DNA of 64,000 nucleotides from Planctomycetota bacterium (GTDB lineage Bacteria > Planctomycetota > Phycisphaerae > Phycisphaerales > UBA5793). The stretch spans positions 1,302,001 through 1,366,000 of the forward strand of contig JABFGK010000002.1 of assembly GCA_013112555.1 (NCBI GenBank), given 5' to 3'. The position numbers and the translations under genes are program-made. The notes under the pieces were generated by a model. It saw only the letters and a program-made list of their open reading frames with translations, was not told the origin of the DNA and did not search any database. Shown here piece after piece: positions 35,375 to 45,100 of the stretch. Numbering within the stretch: position 1 is the first letter of the stretch; every line of letters starts with the position of its first letter.

Positions 35375-36112
35375 ATGAGATCCGCGTGCATGCCTGACGT
35401 TACCAGCATTACCATCACGATTGACGGGCCGGCCGGTGCCGGGAAGTCAACGGTTGCGCGCGGATTGGCGTGTCGACTCGGAATCGACTTTCTTGACACC
35501 GGGGCCATGTATCGCGGCGCGGCAGTGGTGGCCCTGATGGCCGGCATCAACCTGGAGGACGGGCCGGCCATTGCGGCTGCGGTGGATCGGTCGCGGCTCC
35601 GCTTTGACTGGGACGGTTCTCCGCCTCGTTTGTTGATCGACTGGCCCGAGGCGCTTGACATTTCCAGGCGCATCCGGGAGGCCGATGCGACGAAGGCCGT
35701 CACCCCGGTTTCGGCCCAGCCGGCAGTGCGGGCTGCCATGGTGCAGCGTCAGCGTGCGATCCGTGACGAGCACCCGCAGATCGTGACGGAAGGGCGCGAC
35801 CAGGGGTCGGTCGTGTTTCCTGATGCAGGCGTCAAGTTCTATCTGGATGCGAGCCCGGAAACGCGTGCTTGTCGTCGCGCGCTGGAACTGCGCGAGGCCG
35901 GCCGTGAGGTTGATGAGCAGCAGATTCTGGAAGGCATTCTGGCACGGGATCATGCAGATCAGAGTCGGGCTGACGGCCCGTTGTGTGTTCCCGAGGGGGC
36001 CATTGTTGTTGACACAACGGATCTGACGCTGGAGCAGGTGATCGCGCTGCTCGATGAGTATGTGAAGACGGCTCGTGCGCAGGCCCCGCGTTCCCGTCCT
36101 GCAGACCCGTGA
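35375..36112 (+). CDS. cmk: Cytidylate kinase
   Basis: Phosphorylates CMP/dCMP. The P-loop GPAGAGKST is at about residues 18-26, followed by the substrate-binding region FLDTGAMYRGAAVVAL. The family block TEGRDQGSVVFPDAGVKFYLDA and the C-terminal lid RALELREAGREV are clear. The length (245 residues) is slightly above E. coli Cmk. Start: ATG 35375 has GGAG at 35368-35371; ATG 35390 is an alternative. The following PlsC-type gene is a common cmk neighbour. Confidence 0.93.
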   Translation: MRSACMPDVTSITITIDGPAGAGKSTVARGLACRLGIDFLDTGAMYRGAAVVALMAGINLEDGPAIAAAVDRSRLRFDWDGSPPRLLIDWPEALDISRRIREADATKAVTPVSAQPAVRAAMVQRQRAIRDEHPQIVTEGRDQGSVVFPDAGVKFYLDASPETRACRRALELREAGREVDEQQILEGILARDHADQSRADGPLCVPEGAIVVDTTDLTLEQVIALLDEYVKTARAQAPRSRPADP

Positions 36113-36222
36113 CGGTCCATTCCGGACGGGCTGCGTGTCTGTTGCCCCGAATCCTGATACAATCGCCGCCACATGGGTCAGGCCGACTGACTGTGTTTTC
36201 GTGATGGAACCCGGAAGGACCG

Positions 36223-36987
36223 ATGAGTCTTCGATCGCGTATTCAGCAATGGAACCCGGGGCAGCCGCCGCTGTCGATCCTCGCCTATGAGGCAACGCGC
36301 CTGTGTGCGTACAGCGTGTTTTCGTGGCTCTATGACCTGCGCATCTTCGGTGCGGATCAGATACCGGACAGCGGGCCGCTGCTGATCGTGTCGAATCACC
36401 AATCGCATCTCGACCCGCCGTTGATGACGATGCTCAGTCGTCGTCATCAGTATTTCATGGCTCGCTCGACGTTGTTTGGCCAACCGGCCTTTGCCGGCTT
36501 GATTCGTCTGATGCATGCGATTCCCCTTGACCAGAGCCGAGGGGATACACGTTCCTTCAAGACGGCGCTGGAGCATCTCGGCCTCGGGCGGCTGATCTGT
36601 ATCTTTCCGGAAGGGTCGCGTTCGGAGTCCGGGGCGGTGGACGAGTTCAAGCCGGGAGTCGGTCTGCTGATCAAGCGTGCCAAGGTCCCGGTGGTGCCGG
36701 TTGCGATTGAGGGAGCGTTTGACATCTGGCCTCGTACTCAGAGGTTGCCGAAACTGCGTGGTCGGATCCATATGAAAATCGGCCCGGTCGTTGCGTTTGA
36801 CGAACTCAAGGCTGCCGGCGCGCGCGGGTCGTTGCAGTTGCTGTCCGAGCGAATTGATGCGATGCGATTGCAGTTGCGCGAAGGCTTACGGCATCAGACA
36901 CGTGGCCGGTATCCTGCCCCGGGGCCGGGCGATGGGCCATCGGCGAGTGTTCTCAAGGGGGCCCGAGGCAGCGAGCCGGCGCAGTAG
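36223..36987 (+). CDS. plsC: 1-acyl-sn-glycerol-3-phosphate acyltransferase (PlsC family)
   Basis: A 254-residue membrane-associated acyltransferase that makes phosphatidic acid. The catalytic HX4D motif is H59-Q-S-H-L-D64 in NHQSHLDPP. The glycerol-phosphate-binding FPEGSRS and the downstream PVVPVAIEGAF are intact. A hydrophobic stretch near 28-38 may associate with the membrane. ATG 36223 follows GGAAGGACCG. The order cmk-plsC is frequent in bacteria. Confidence 0.9.
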   Translation: MSLRSRIQQWNPGQPPLSILAYEATRLCAYSVFSWLYDLRIFGADQIPDSGPLLIVSNHQSHLDPPLMTMLSRRHQYFMARSTLFGQPAFAGLIRLMHAIPLDQSRGDTRSFKTALEHLGLGRLICIFPEGSRSESGAVDEFKPGVGLLIKRAKVPVVPVAIEGAFDIWPRTQRLPKLRGRIHMKIGPVVAFDELKAAGARGSLQLLSERIDAMRLQLREGLRHQTRGRYPAPGPGDGPSASVLKGARGSEPAQ

Positions 36988-37035
36988 CGGAATGAAGTCC
37001 TACTGCCACTGCCTGTACCGATATCTTCTTTCTTC

Positions 37036-38678
37036 TCAGAACCCGATCGCCTGGCCGTCGGCGCGGAGGTCGGTGGCAGCCAGGTAGTTGATCGGTGTGT
37101 CATCGTCGTTGCCGAGCAGATAGATAATCTGGCCGCGGCCGAAGGTGACGTTGCGGGAGGATGACGGTCGCAGTTCGTGGCCGAGTGCGGCGAGCGCTTC
37201 GTAGACCGTCTCTTTGAAGCCGGGCTCGATCAGGATGCGCTTGCCGCGATCGTACTGCCAGCGGGATGCATCGAGGGCTGCCTGCGGGTTTTGTTTATGA
37301 TTGGCAAGCCGCGAAAGCACCTGTGCGTGCCCTTGTGGCTGCATGTAGCCGCCCATGACGCCGAATGCCATCACGGGGACTTCGTCGGTGCTGCCGGCTG
37401 CCCGTGTGACGAATCCGGGGATGATGGTGTGATAGGGCTTCTTTGACGGGCCGACTTCGTTCGGGTGGCCCGGTTCGAGCGTGAAGCAGCAGCCGCGGTT
37501 CTGCAGGCCGATGCCCGTGTTGGGAACGACGACGCCGGAGCCGAAGCCGGTGTAGTTTGACTGAATGTACGACACCATGTTGCCTTGCGCATCAGCGGTG
37601 CAGAGGTAGACGGTGCCGCCGATCAACGGATCGCCGTGGTCGAAGTTGCCGGCCGCATCGGGCGTGATCAGTGCTGCGCGTTTTTCGAGGTACTCGGGTT
37701 TGAGCAGTTCGGCTGGGTCGATATCCATGTGACCCGGGTCGGCAATGTATCGGCGGGCGTCGGCAAAGGCGAGTTTCATCGCTTCGATCTGGAGGTGCAG
37801 GCACTCGGGCGAATCGGGATCGAGTGATGCGAGGTCGAAGTGTTGCATGATGCCGAGTGCGATCAGTGCGGTCAGGCCCTGGCCGTTGGGTGGGATTTCG
37901 TGGAGGATGTGGTCTTGATATTCGATGGAGATCGGCCGGACCCATTCGGGTGCGTGGGCAGCGAGATCGTCTGATGTTAATAAGCCGCCTTGTTCGGCTG
38001 AGGCGCGCGCGATCTGTGCGGCCAGGTCACCGTGGTAGAACGAGTCGCCTTTCGTGTGGGCGATTTCGGTAAGGGTGCGAGCATGGTCGGGGAGCCGGAC
38101 CCATTCGCCGGGGCGCGGCCCGCGCCCCTTGGGTGCAAAGGTATCGCGCCATGCTTTGAAGAGGTCGCCCTTGGCGTAGTGGCCGGGCGCTGCGGTACCA
38201 GGAGCCGGCCGTCATCGGTGAGGCAGCAAAGCCTTCGGCCGCATAGGTGATGGCCGGCTGGGCGACGGTTTCGAGTGGGAGTGCACCGAACTTGGCTGAG
38301 AGTTCGACCCAGGCAGACACGGCACCCGGGACGGTGACGCCGCCCCAGCCGTCGTAGGGGATGCGATCCTGGCCGGCAAAGCTGCTCGGGCGTGAGGTCG
38401 GCCGGTGATCGTCCGGATGCGTTCAGGCCGTGGAGTCCGCCGCCGGCCCAGACGAGGGCAAACGCATCGGAGCCGATGCCGTTGGAGGTCGGTTCGACGA
38501 CGGTGAGTGTCATCGCGGCTGCGACGGCTGCATCGATTGCGTTGCCGCCCTTGCGCAGCATTTCGAGGCCGGCCTCGGCAGCCAGCGGTTGGCTGGTGGC
38601 CACACAGTTGCGCGCAAGCACCGGCTGGCGCTGGGAGGGGTAGGGGAGTTTGTAATCGAACGGCTGATCCGCAGTCAT
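37036..38678 (-). pseudogene. Gamma-glutamyltranspeptidase, frame-disrupted twice
   Basis: The gene reads as a GGT family hydrolase split over three frames. The first part (MTADQPFDYKLPYPSQRQPVL, GGNAIDAAVAAAMTLTVVEPTSNGIGSDAFALVW) ends near 38375, where dropping one base restores FAGQDRIPYDGWGGVTVPG. The second (VSAWVELSAKFGALPLETVAQPAITYAAEGF) ends near 38190, where similarity moves to the frame reading HYAKGDLFKAWRDTFAPKGRG and on to MQHFDLASLDPDSPECLHLQIEAMKLAFADARRY, GGTVYLCTADAQGNMVSYIQSNYTGFGSG. The autoproteolysis threonine is in GGTVYL. No export signal is seen. All parts are well conserved. Confidence 0.83.
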
Positions 38679-38724
38679 CTGGATTCACCCGTCTTTCATC
38701 ATGAGGCAGGTGCGGATATTAACA

Positions 38725-39606
38725 TCAGACGTCACAGGTATGGGCCGCTTGTCGCAATGACGTGATGGCATCGCGGCTGGGGATGAACTCCTGGCCGAGG
38801 TACCCGGTGTAGCCGGTTTCGATAATGGCGCGGCAAATTGCTGGGTAGTACAGTTCCTGTGACTCATCGATCTCGCGCCGGCCGGGTACGCCGCCGGTGT
38901 GGTAGTGGCCGATGTACTGATGGTTGTCGCGGATGGTGCGAATGACATCACCTTCCATGATCTGCATGTGGTAGATGTCGTACAGCAGTCTGAAGTTGTC
39001 GGAGCCGACGCCCTGCACGACGCGGACGCCCCAGGGGGTTCGATCGCACTGGTAATCCTTGTGATCGACCTTGCTGTTGAGCAGTTCCATGATGACGGTG
39101 ACGCCTAGCGACTCGGCCAGGGGCATGATGCGTTTGAGTCCGGTGATGCAGTATTTGATGCCGTCGGAGTCGGACAGGCCGGCCCGGTTGCCGGAAAAGA
39201 CGATCATGTTGGGGATGCCGGCGGCTTTGACAAGGGGCAGCAGGCGTTCAGACTCCTTGACGAACTCGTCGTGATGTTCGACGCGGTTCCATCCTTTTTG
39301 AATCGGGTTGGGCCCGTTGGCAACGGCGCAGGCCAGGCCGTGTTTGCCCGGGATGTGCCATTCGCTTTCGCTGAGCAGTTCGACGGACTTGAGTCCGATT
39401 TCGGCTGCGTGTGCACACAGGTCGTCGAGTTTGATCCCGCCATAACACCAGCGGCAGACGGATTGCTTGAGCCGGGGTGTAATGCTGATGGGTCCGGTTG
39501 TGTCGGGAGCGGTATGTGGCTCCTGGGCAAGGCCGGTCGAGGAAAGGATGACCGGGGCGGCGGCGGCGGTCAACGCGATTGTCTTGACGGCAGTGCGGCG
39601 GTGCAT
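38725..39606 (-). CDS. TAT-exported hydroxypyruvate isomerase-like TIM-barrel protein
   Basis: A 293-residue protein. The N-terminus MHRRTAVKTIALTAAAAPVIL is a twin-arginine-type signal peptide. The mature part has hydroxypyruvate isomerase/xylose-isomerase-like features: SVCRWCYGGIKLDDLCAHAAEIGLKSVELL, IVFSGN, VIMELLNSKVDHKDYQC, RLLYDIYHMQIMEGD and YLGQEFIPSRD. The E-x-N and D-x-YH-x-Q residues belong to the metal/substrate site. Exported relatives of this family are frequent in planctomycetes. It is read in the same direction as the disrupted GGT gene. Confidence 0.85.
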   Translation of the reverse strand: MHRRTAVKTIALTAAAAPVILSSTGLAQEPHTAPDTTGPISITPRLKQSVCRWCYGGIKLDDLCAHAAEIGLKSVELLSESEWHIPGKHGLACAVANGPNPIQKGWNRVEHHDEFVKESERLLPLVKAAGIPNMIVFSGNRAGLSDSDGIKYCITGLKRIMPLAESLGVTVIMELLNSKVDHKDYQCDRTPWGVRVVQGVGSDNFRLLYDIYHMQIMEGDVIRTIRDNHQYIGHYHTGGVPGRREIDESQELYYPAICRAIIETGYTGYLGQEFIPSRDAITSLRQAAHTCDV

Positions 39607-39743
39607 GGTGGGGAGTCCCTTGATGATGGTCGTCGTGTGAATCAAGGAAGTGTAGGCGGAGGGGGAAGTGATCGAATGTGGTAGCAACGCATGTGAAGTG
39701 AGTGGGGAGAAATAGGGTGGTGAACGTGAGATGAGTGAAGATG

Positions 39744-39777
39744 GATTCCCGCGTTCGCGGGGGGGGCGGGAATGACG
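39744..39777 (+). repeat. ATTCCCGCG/CGGGAAT palindrome, interrupted by a G-run
   Basis: GGATTCCCGCGTTCGCGG is followed by a run of G and then GGCGGGAATGACGG. It is the same family as 45627-45653 but with an inserted G-rich stretch. Confidence 0.7.
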
Positions 39778-39818
39778 GAGGAGAAGGGGGGAGAGGAGTG
39801 TACCGGGCGGGTCTTGGT

Positions 39819-39850
39819 GTCAGGACTCGGAGGACCTCGTCCTGACCTAC
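39819..39850 (+). repeat. Palindromic repeat GTCAGGAC/GTCCTGAC, copy 1
   Basis: Arms GTCAGGAC and GTCCTGAC flank TCGGAGGACCTC, then CTAC. It is identical over 32 bases to 39946-39977. Confidence 0.9.
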
Positions 39851-39898
39851 GCGGCTCAGGTCCTCCTCGGCAGCGTGCCTCTTCAACGGGGCGGGGAG

Positions 39899-39929
39899 AG
39901 ACCCCATGCATTGGAATGCATGGGCTTGT
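39899..39929 (+). repeat. Palindromic repeat GACCCCAYGCATT family, copy 1
   Basis: AGACCCCATGCATT, then GGA, then ATGCATGGG and CTTGT. The arms CCCATGCAT and ATGCATGGG form a strong hairpin. A second copy lies at 48471. Confidence 0.85.
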
Positions 39930-39945
39930 CTGATCGGCAGTCATC

Positions 39946-39977
39946 GTCAGGACTCGGAGGACCTCGTCCTGACCTAC
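39946..39977 (+). repeat. Palindromic repeat GTCAGGAC/GTCCTGAC, copy 2
   Basis: Exact 32-base direct copy of 39819-39850. Confidence 0.9.
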
Positions 39978-40046
39978 ACGGCTACCCGGCTACCATCAGG
40001 TGACTCTGCATCCTGATGTGAAGTTCCAGACGAGTGGAGGTCCGCG

Positions 40047-42131
40047 ATGTCAATGTCGTTATCCAAGTGGTCTGCCCGTGTGTGGTTGCCGATGGTGTGC
40101 CTGTTTCTCGCGACGGCCGTGAACCCGGAACCGGCCCGAGGTCAGGATGACGAAGATGCCGGGGCGGCACGACCCAACATCCTGTTCGTCTTTGCCGATG
40201 ATCATGCGACGGCTGCGATCAGTGCGTATGGGTCGGCGCTGATCAAGACGCCCAATATCGATCGGCTGGCAAAGCAGGGGATCATGTTCACGAACTGTCA
40301 TGTGACGAATGCAATCTGTGCACCAAGCAGGGCGGTGATTCTGACGGGCAAACACTCGCATCTCAATGGTATCATGACGAACGGCGAAGTGTTTGACGGG
40401 GCCCAGCAGACATTCCCGAAGTTGATGCAGACAGCAGGGTATCAGACGGCTGTATTCGGCAAGTGGCATCTGAAGTCAGCGCCGACTGGGTTTGATGATT
40501 ATGAAGTGTTGATCGGGCAGGGGCCATATTACAACCCGACGATGCGGACCCCGACCGGCGAAGTACAGTACGAGGGGTATACGACGGACATCATCACGGA
40601 TCGAGTGCTGAACTTCCTGCAGGAGGAGCGTGATCCTGACAAGCCGTTCGTCGTCATGTATCAGCACAAGGCCCCCCACCGGAACTGGCAGCCGAACATC
40701 CAGCACCTGCACTTGTTTGATGATGTGACGATGCCGGAGCCGCCGACCCTGTTTGATGATTACGAAGGTCGGGCCAGTGGGGCGAAGCACACCGAGATGA
40801 CGATCGCGAATCACATGTTTCCATCGGATGTGAAACTCGAGCCGCCGGGATACTTGACGGCTGCGCAGTTGGAGGCATGGCAGGCCGCCTACGGGCCGAA
40901 AAACGCTGAGTACGAGGCAGCCAATCTGAGTGGTGATGATCTGACGCGGTGGCGGTATCAGCGGTATATCAAGGACTATCTGCGCGCGATCACGTCGGTG
41001 GATGAGAATCTCGGGCGGGTGCTGGACTATCTCGATGAATCGGGGTTGGCGGACAATACCGTGGTGATCTATTCCTCTGACCAGGGATTCTTCCTGGGTG
41101 AACACGGCTGGTATGACAAGCGGTGGATGTATGAGGAGTCGGCCCGGATGCCGTTTCTGGTACGGTGGCCGGCTGGGATTGAAAAGGAGATCGTGGGAAA
41201 TACGTGCGAGTTACTCGTTCAGAATCTCGATTTTGCACCGACGTTTCTCGATCTGGCCGGCATTGAGATCCCGACTGATATGCAGGGCCTGAGTCTTGTT
41301 CCATTGCTGTACGGTGAACGGGACCGTGAGACCTGGCGGGACAGCATTTACTATCACTACTTTGAGTACCCGGCCGTCCACATGGTGCCGCGTCATTACG
41401 GCGTGCGGACCGAGCGCTACAAGTTAATACGGTACTACGAACTTGATGAGTGGGAACTGTTTGACCTGGAAAAGGATCCGGATGAACTGACAAGCGTGTA
41501 TGACGATCCGGGATACGAGGACGTCGTGAATGTGTTGACGGAGGAGTTATACCGGCTGCAGAAGTATTACAAGGACGATGAGCCGGAGATTCCGTTGGCA
41601 GAGATCGGGCAGCGGGTGGCACGGCTCAAGGCACAGCGGGTCAAGCGGCGGGTTATCAGTCGCATTGAGTTTCCGAAGGCTCCAAGCACTCTCCATGTGA
41701 CTGATCTTGATCTGGCCGGCAAGCCATTTACGGTGGAAGCGAAGGTGCGACTCGGAGATGACAGCGCCGGCGTGATTCTGGCACACGGCGGGACATCATT
41801 CGGGTTCTGCATGTATGTTCAGGAGGGCGATGTTCACTTCGGGGTGCGGAACAGCGAAGCGTACAAAGAGGTGTCATCGGAGGTCGGCACGGGGATCGTG
41901 ACGATTGTCGGTTCACTGTCGGCAGATGGGCTGTTGCGCGTGCGCATCGTCGAATCGGCGGGCACCGTGACGGGAGCGGATGCACCAGGGCATTTCATGA
42001 CGAGGCGGCCGTCTGAGTCGGCGCTTGACGTCGGGCAGGATTCCGAGTCGGCAGTCGGGCCGTATGACGGGGGCGATGCGTCCATTCTGCGAGGCCGCAT
42101 CATTGAGGTGTCCGTTACCGAGGGTCATTGA
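40047..42131 (+). CDS. Secreted sulfatase (arylsulfatase family S1)
   Basis: A 694-residue formylglycine-dependent sulfatase. A signal peptide covers about residues 10-32. The metal site begins with [11 protein letters not shown], and C91 in [13 protein letters not shown] is the residue converted to formylglycine. Other family blocks are [39 protein letters not shown] and [11 protein letters not shown]. Residues about 545-694 are an extra beta-rich C-terminal domain ([31 protein letters not shown]), probably laminin-G/concanavalin-like and carbohydrate-binding. ATG 40047 follows GGAGG. The next gene, a polysaccharide-active fusion, follows within 36 bases, so both likely act on one sulfated glycan outside the cytoplasm. 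Confidence 0.92.
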   Translation: MSMSLSKWSARVWLPMVCLFLATAVNPEPARGQDDEDAGAARPNILFVFADDHATAAISAYGSALIKTPNIDRLAKQGIMFTNCHVTNAICAPSRAVILTGKHSHLNGIMTNGEVFDGAQQTFPKLMQTAGYQTAVFGKWHLKSAPTGFDDYEVLIGQGPYYNPTMRTPTGEVQYEGYTTDIITDRVLNFLQEERDPDKPFVVMYQHKAPHRNWQPNIQHLHLFDDVTMPEPPTLFDDYEGRASGAKHTEMTIANHMFPSDVKLEPPGYLTAAQLEAWQAAYGPKNAEYEAANLSGDDLTRWRYQRYIKDYLRAITSVDENLGRVLDYLDESGLADNTVVIYSSDQGFFLGEHGWYDKRWMYEESARMPFLVRWPAGIEKEIVGNTCELLVQNLDFAPTFLDLAGIEIPTDMQGLSLVPLLYGERDRETWRDSIYYHYFEYPAVHMVPRHYGVRTERYKLIRYYELDEWELFDLEKDPDELTSVYDDPGYEDVVNVLTEELYRLQKYYKDDEPEIPLAEIGQRVARLKAQRVKRRVISRIEFPKAPSTLHVTDLDLAGKPFTVEAKVRLGDDSAGVILAHGGTSFGFCMYVQEGDVHFGVRNSEAYKEVSSEVGTGIVTIVGSLSADGLLRVRIVESAGTVTGADAPGHFMTRRPSESALDVGQDSESAVGPYDGGDASILRGRIIEVSVTEGH

Positions 42132-42166
42132 CACTTGGGGGGGCAGTTCAAGTGAGGAGTGATGTG

Positions 42167-45100
42167 GTGAGCAATCGTCGTTTCGTCAATGCTGCCTGGG
42201 TCGGTGTATGCGCTCTTGTTGTTCTCTGCCCTGGTATTTCGCGGATTACGTTGGCGCAGAGTGAGCCGGGCCATGCGTATCGTGATGTGACCTACGATGG
42301 GGCCTGGTGCTGGTTTGCAGACCCGCGCGGTGTGCATTACAAGGGGGAGCGCGACTGCACGTACATCGGGTGGGTGAACAGCCAGGGTGATGTCGTCATT
42401 GGGCAGTATGATCATGAGACCGGACTGATGGCCAATACAGTTCTCAGCCGCAGATTACAGCGGGATGATCATGCAAACCCGTCGGTTCTAATATTGCCGG
42501 ACGGTCGGCTGGCAGTGTTTTACTCGAAGCACTCGGGCCGCGAGATGTGGATGGTCACATCGACCGAACCGGAGGATATTACGGACTGGACGGAGCCTCG
42601 GTCACTCGGCCTGAACCAGGTTGTGCAGCAGGCCTTTGAGGACAACGGCGAGTCAGTACCGACGACGGCATACTGCTACCCGAACCCGTACATTCTCAGC
42701 GAGGAGCGTGGTCGGCTCTACATTCTGTGGCGGGGCGTCTCGTGGAAGCCGTGCATTGCATGGTCGGATGATGAAGGACAGACGTGGGTGGATGGCCGGA
42801 TCCTGGTTTCAAAGGAGGGGGCCGGGCCGTATGTACGCCCGTACATAAAGGTGGGATCGGATGGAGCGCGGAAACTGCATTTCGCATTCACAGACGGCCA
42901 TCCTCGGAACGAGGCTGAGAACAGCATTTATTACCTCGGTTATGAAGGCGGGCAGTTGAAGCGGGCTGACGGGACGGTGGTGAGTTCGTTGGAGGACGCA
43001 CCGGTTGATCCGGCCGATGCGGATTGTGTGTATGACGGGAGCGGGGACGGCGGGCGCGCGTGGGTGTGGGATGTGGCTGCGGATGATTCGGGGAATCCTG
43101 TGATCGTGTACACGCGGCTGCCGAGTGCGGCCCACCATGAGTATTGGTATGCGCGTTTTGAGGATGGGCAATGGGTCAACCGGTTAATCACGGCTGATGC
43201 CGGCCGGTGGTTCCCCATGACGCCACAGGACAAGAAGGAACCGGAGCCGCATTATTCAGGGGGCGTGGTGCTGGACCATGACAATCCGGGGACGGTGTAT
43301 CTATCGAGGCCGATTGACGGTGTGTTTGAGATTGAGAAGTGGCAGACGGACGATGGCGGAGTGAACTGGAACGTGACGCCGATTACAAGTGGGTCGGAAG
43401 CGGACAATGTCAGGCCATATGTAATACGCGATCACTCGGAGGATGCCGGCCCGCACGTGGCATGGATGTATAACCAGCGGCCATATGTTCATTACACGAA
43501 CTATCGGAGTGCGATCAAGTGTGATGTGTTGGAGGCAGAGGCACGTCAGTGGAGTGGGCGTCTTGATGAGGAGTCGATTGATAATGTGATGATGGCTGTG
43601 GCGGACTGGCAGTTAGCCAACCCGAGTCGGCATTCTGAGACGGACTGGACATCGGGGTCGTTGTATACCGGGATCATGGCTGCCACTTCCGTGCCGGATC
43701 GCTGCTTTGAGTACCAGGGTCTCGCCACTGAGATGGGCGAGCGGAATGAATGGCAGCCGGGGCCGCGGCCGTTCATGGCCGACGACCATTGCATTGCGCA
43801 GACGTACATTGACGTGTACAACCTGGTAGGCGGCGTAGAGAAGATCACGCCGATTCGTGAGACTGTCGATCGGTTGATGGCGGAGTATGCCGATGAGCCT
43901 TTGGAATGGAAGAACAATGTGCACATGCGCGAGTGGGCGTGGTGTGATGCGCTGTTCATGTCGCCACCCATGCTGGCTCGGCTTGCCGATGCAACGGGGG
44001 AGCAGAAATATCTGGACTTCATGAACCGTCTGTGGTGGAAGACCACGGACTATCTGTATGACGAAGATGAACATCTGTTCTATCGGGACAGTCGGTACTT
44101 CGACAAGCGGGAGGCCAATGGCGAGCCTGTGTTCTGGAGCCGGGGCAACGGCTGGGTGATTGCCGGGCTGGCACGGGTACTTGAGTACATGCCGGCGGAT
44201 TATCCCGATCGGCCTCGATATGAGGAACTGTTCCGTGAGATGGCAGCACGGATTGCGGGGTTGCAGCAGGAGGATGGATTGTGGAGATCGAGCCTGCTCG
44301 ACCCGGAGTCGTACCCGGCCAAGGAGACCAGCGGCAGCGGGTTTTATTGTTTCGCGTTGGCATGGGGTGTTCGCACCGGATTGCTTGATGAGGAGACGTA
44401 CCTGCCGGTGGTGGCAAAGGCGTGGGCTGCGCTCGTTGACTGCGTGGATTCCAATGGGCGGCTGGGGTGGGTGCAGCCGATCGGTGCTGATCCGCGGAAT
44501 GTGCGAGAATCGGATACGGAGATTTACGGCGTCGGGGCGTTTTTGCTGGCCGGCCGACAAATCAGTTGGATTCTCTCGGACCGCGCCTATTTCGGCGACA
44601 CCCGATGGGTCGATTCGGACGACGGCGGTGCTGTGACATTGATGCATGGGCAGCGTCCGGTGGTGCGATACATGTACGGCTTTGATCCATCGACGGAGGA
44701 GACGTTGCACGAGACCTACAAGCCGTATCTGCACGTGTTTGATCGGGCTGGACGTCAGTTAACGAAGGGATCTGGCGGGTTGTATACCCACCATCGAGGG
44801 ATATTCATCGGGTGGAATCGATTAACCTACACGGTTGATGGAGCGCAACGCGAGCGTGACTTCTGGCACATGAAGGGGGTCGCACAGCGGCATCAGCGGT
44901 TGGTCGAACAGAGCGCGACGGACGATGGCGGAAGGATGCTTGCCGAGATTGAGTGGATCGACGATCAGGAGCATGTCGTTGTTTCCGAGCAGCGCGGGAC
45001 GTCGATTTATCATGTTGGTGCTGAAGGCAGGCTCGTGCTCGATTTCGACATTGCTCTAACGGCCCTGTTCGGTGATGTGTATCTAAACGGCGACCCGGAG

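Larger units (their letters stand above)
39607..40046. other. Intergenic region dense in palindromic repeats
   Basis: About 440 bases between a minus-strand gene and the plus-strand sulfatase gene. It contains four palindromic elements of three families (listed separately) and no supportable gene. The short frames across it are repeat translations. Confidence 0.7.
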
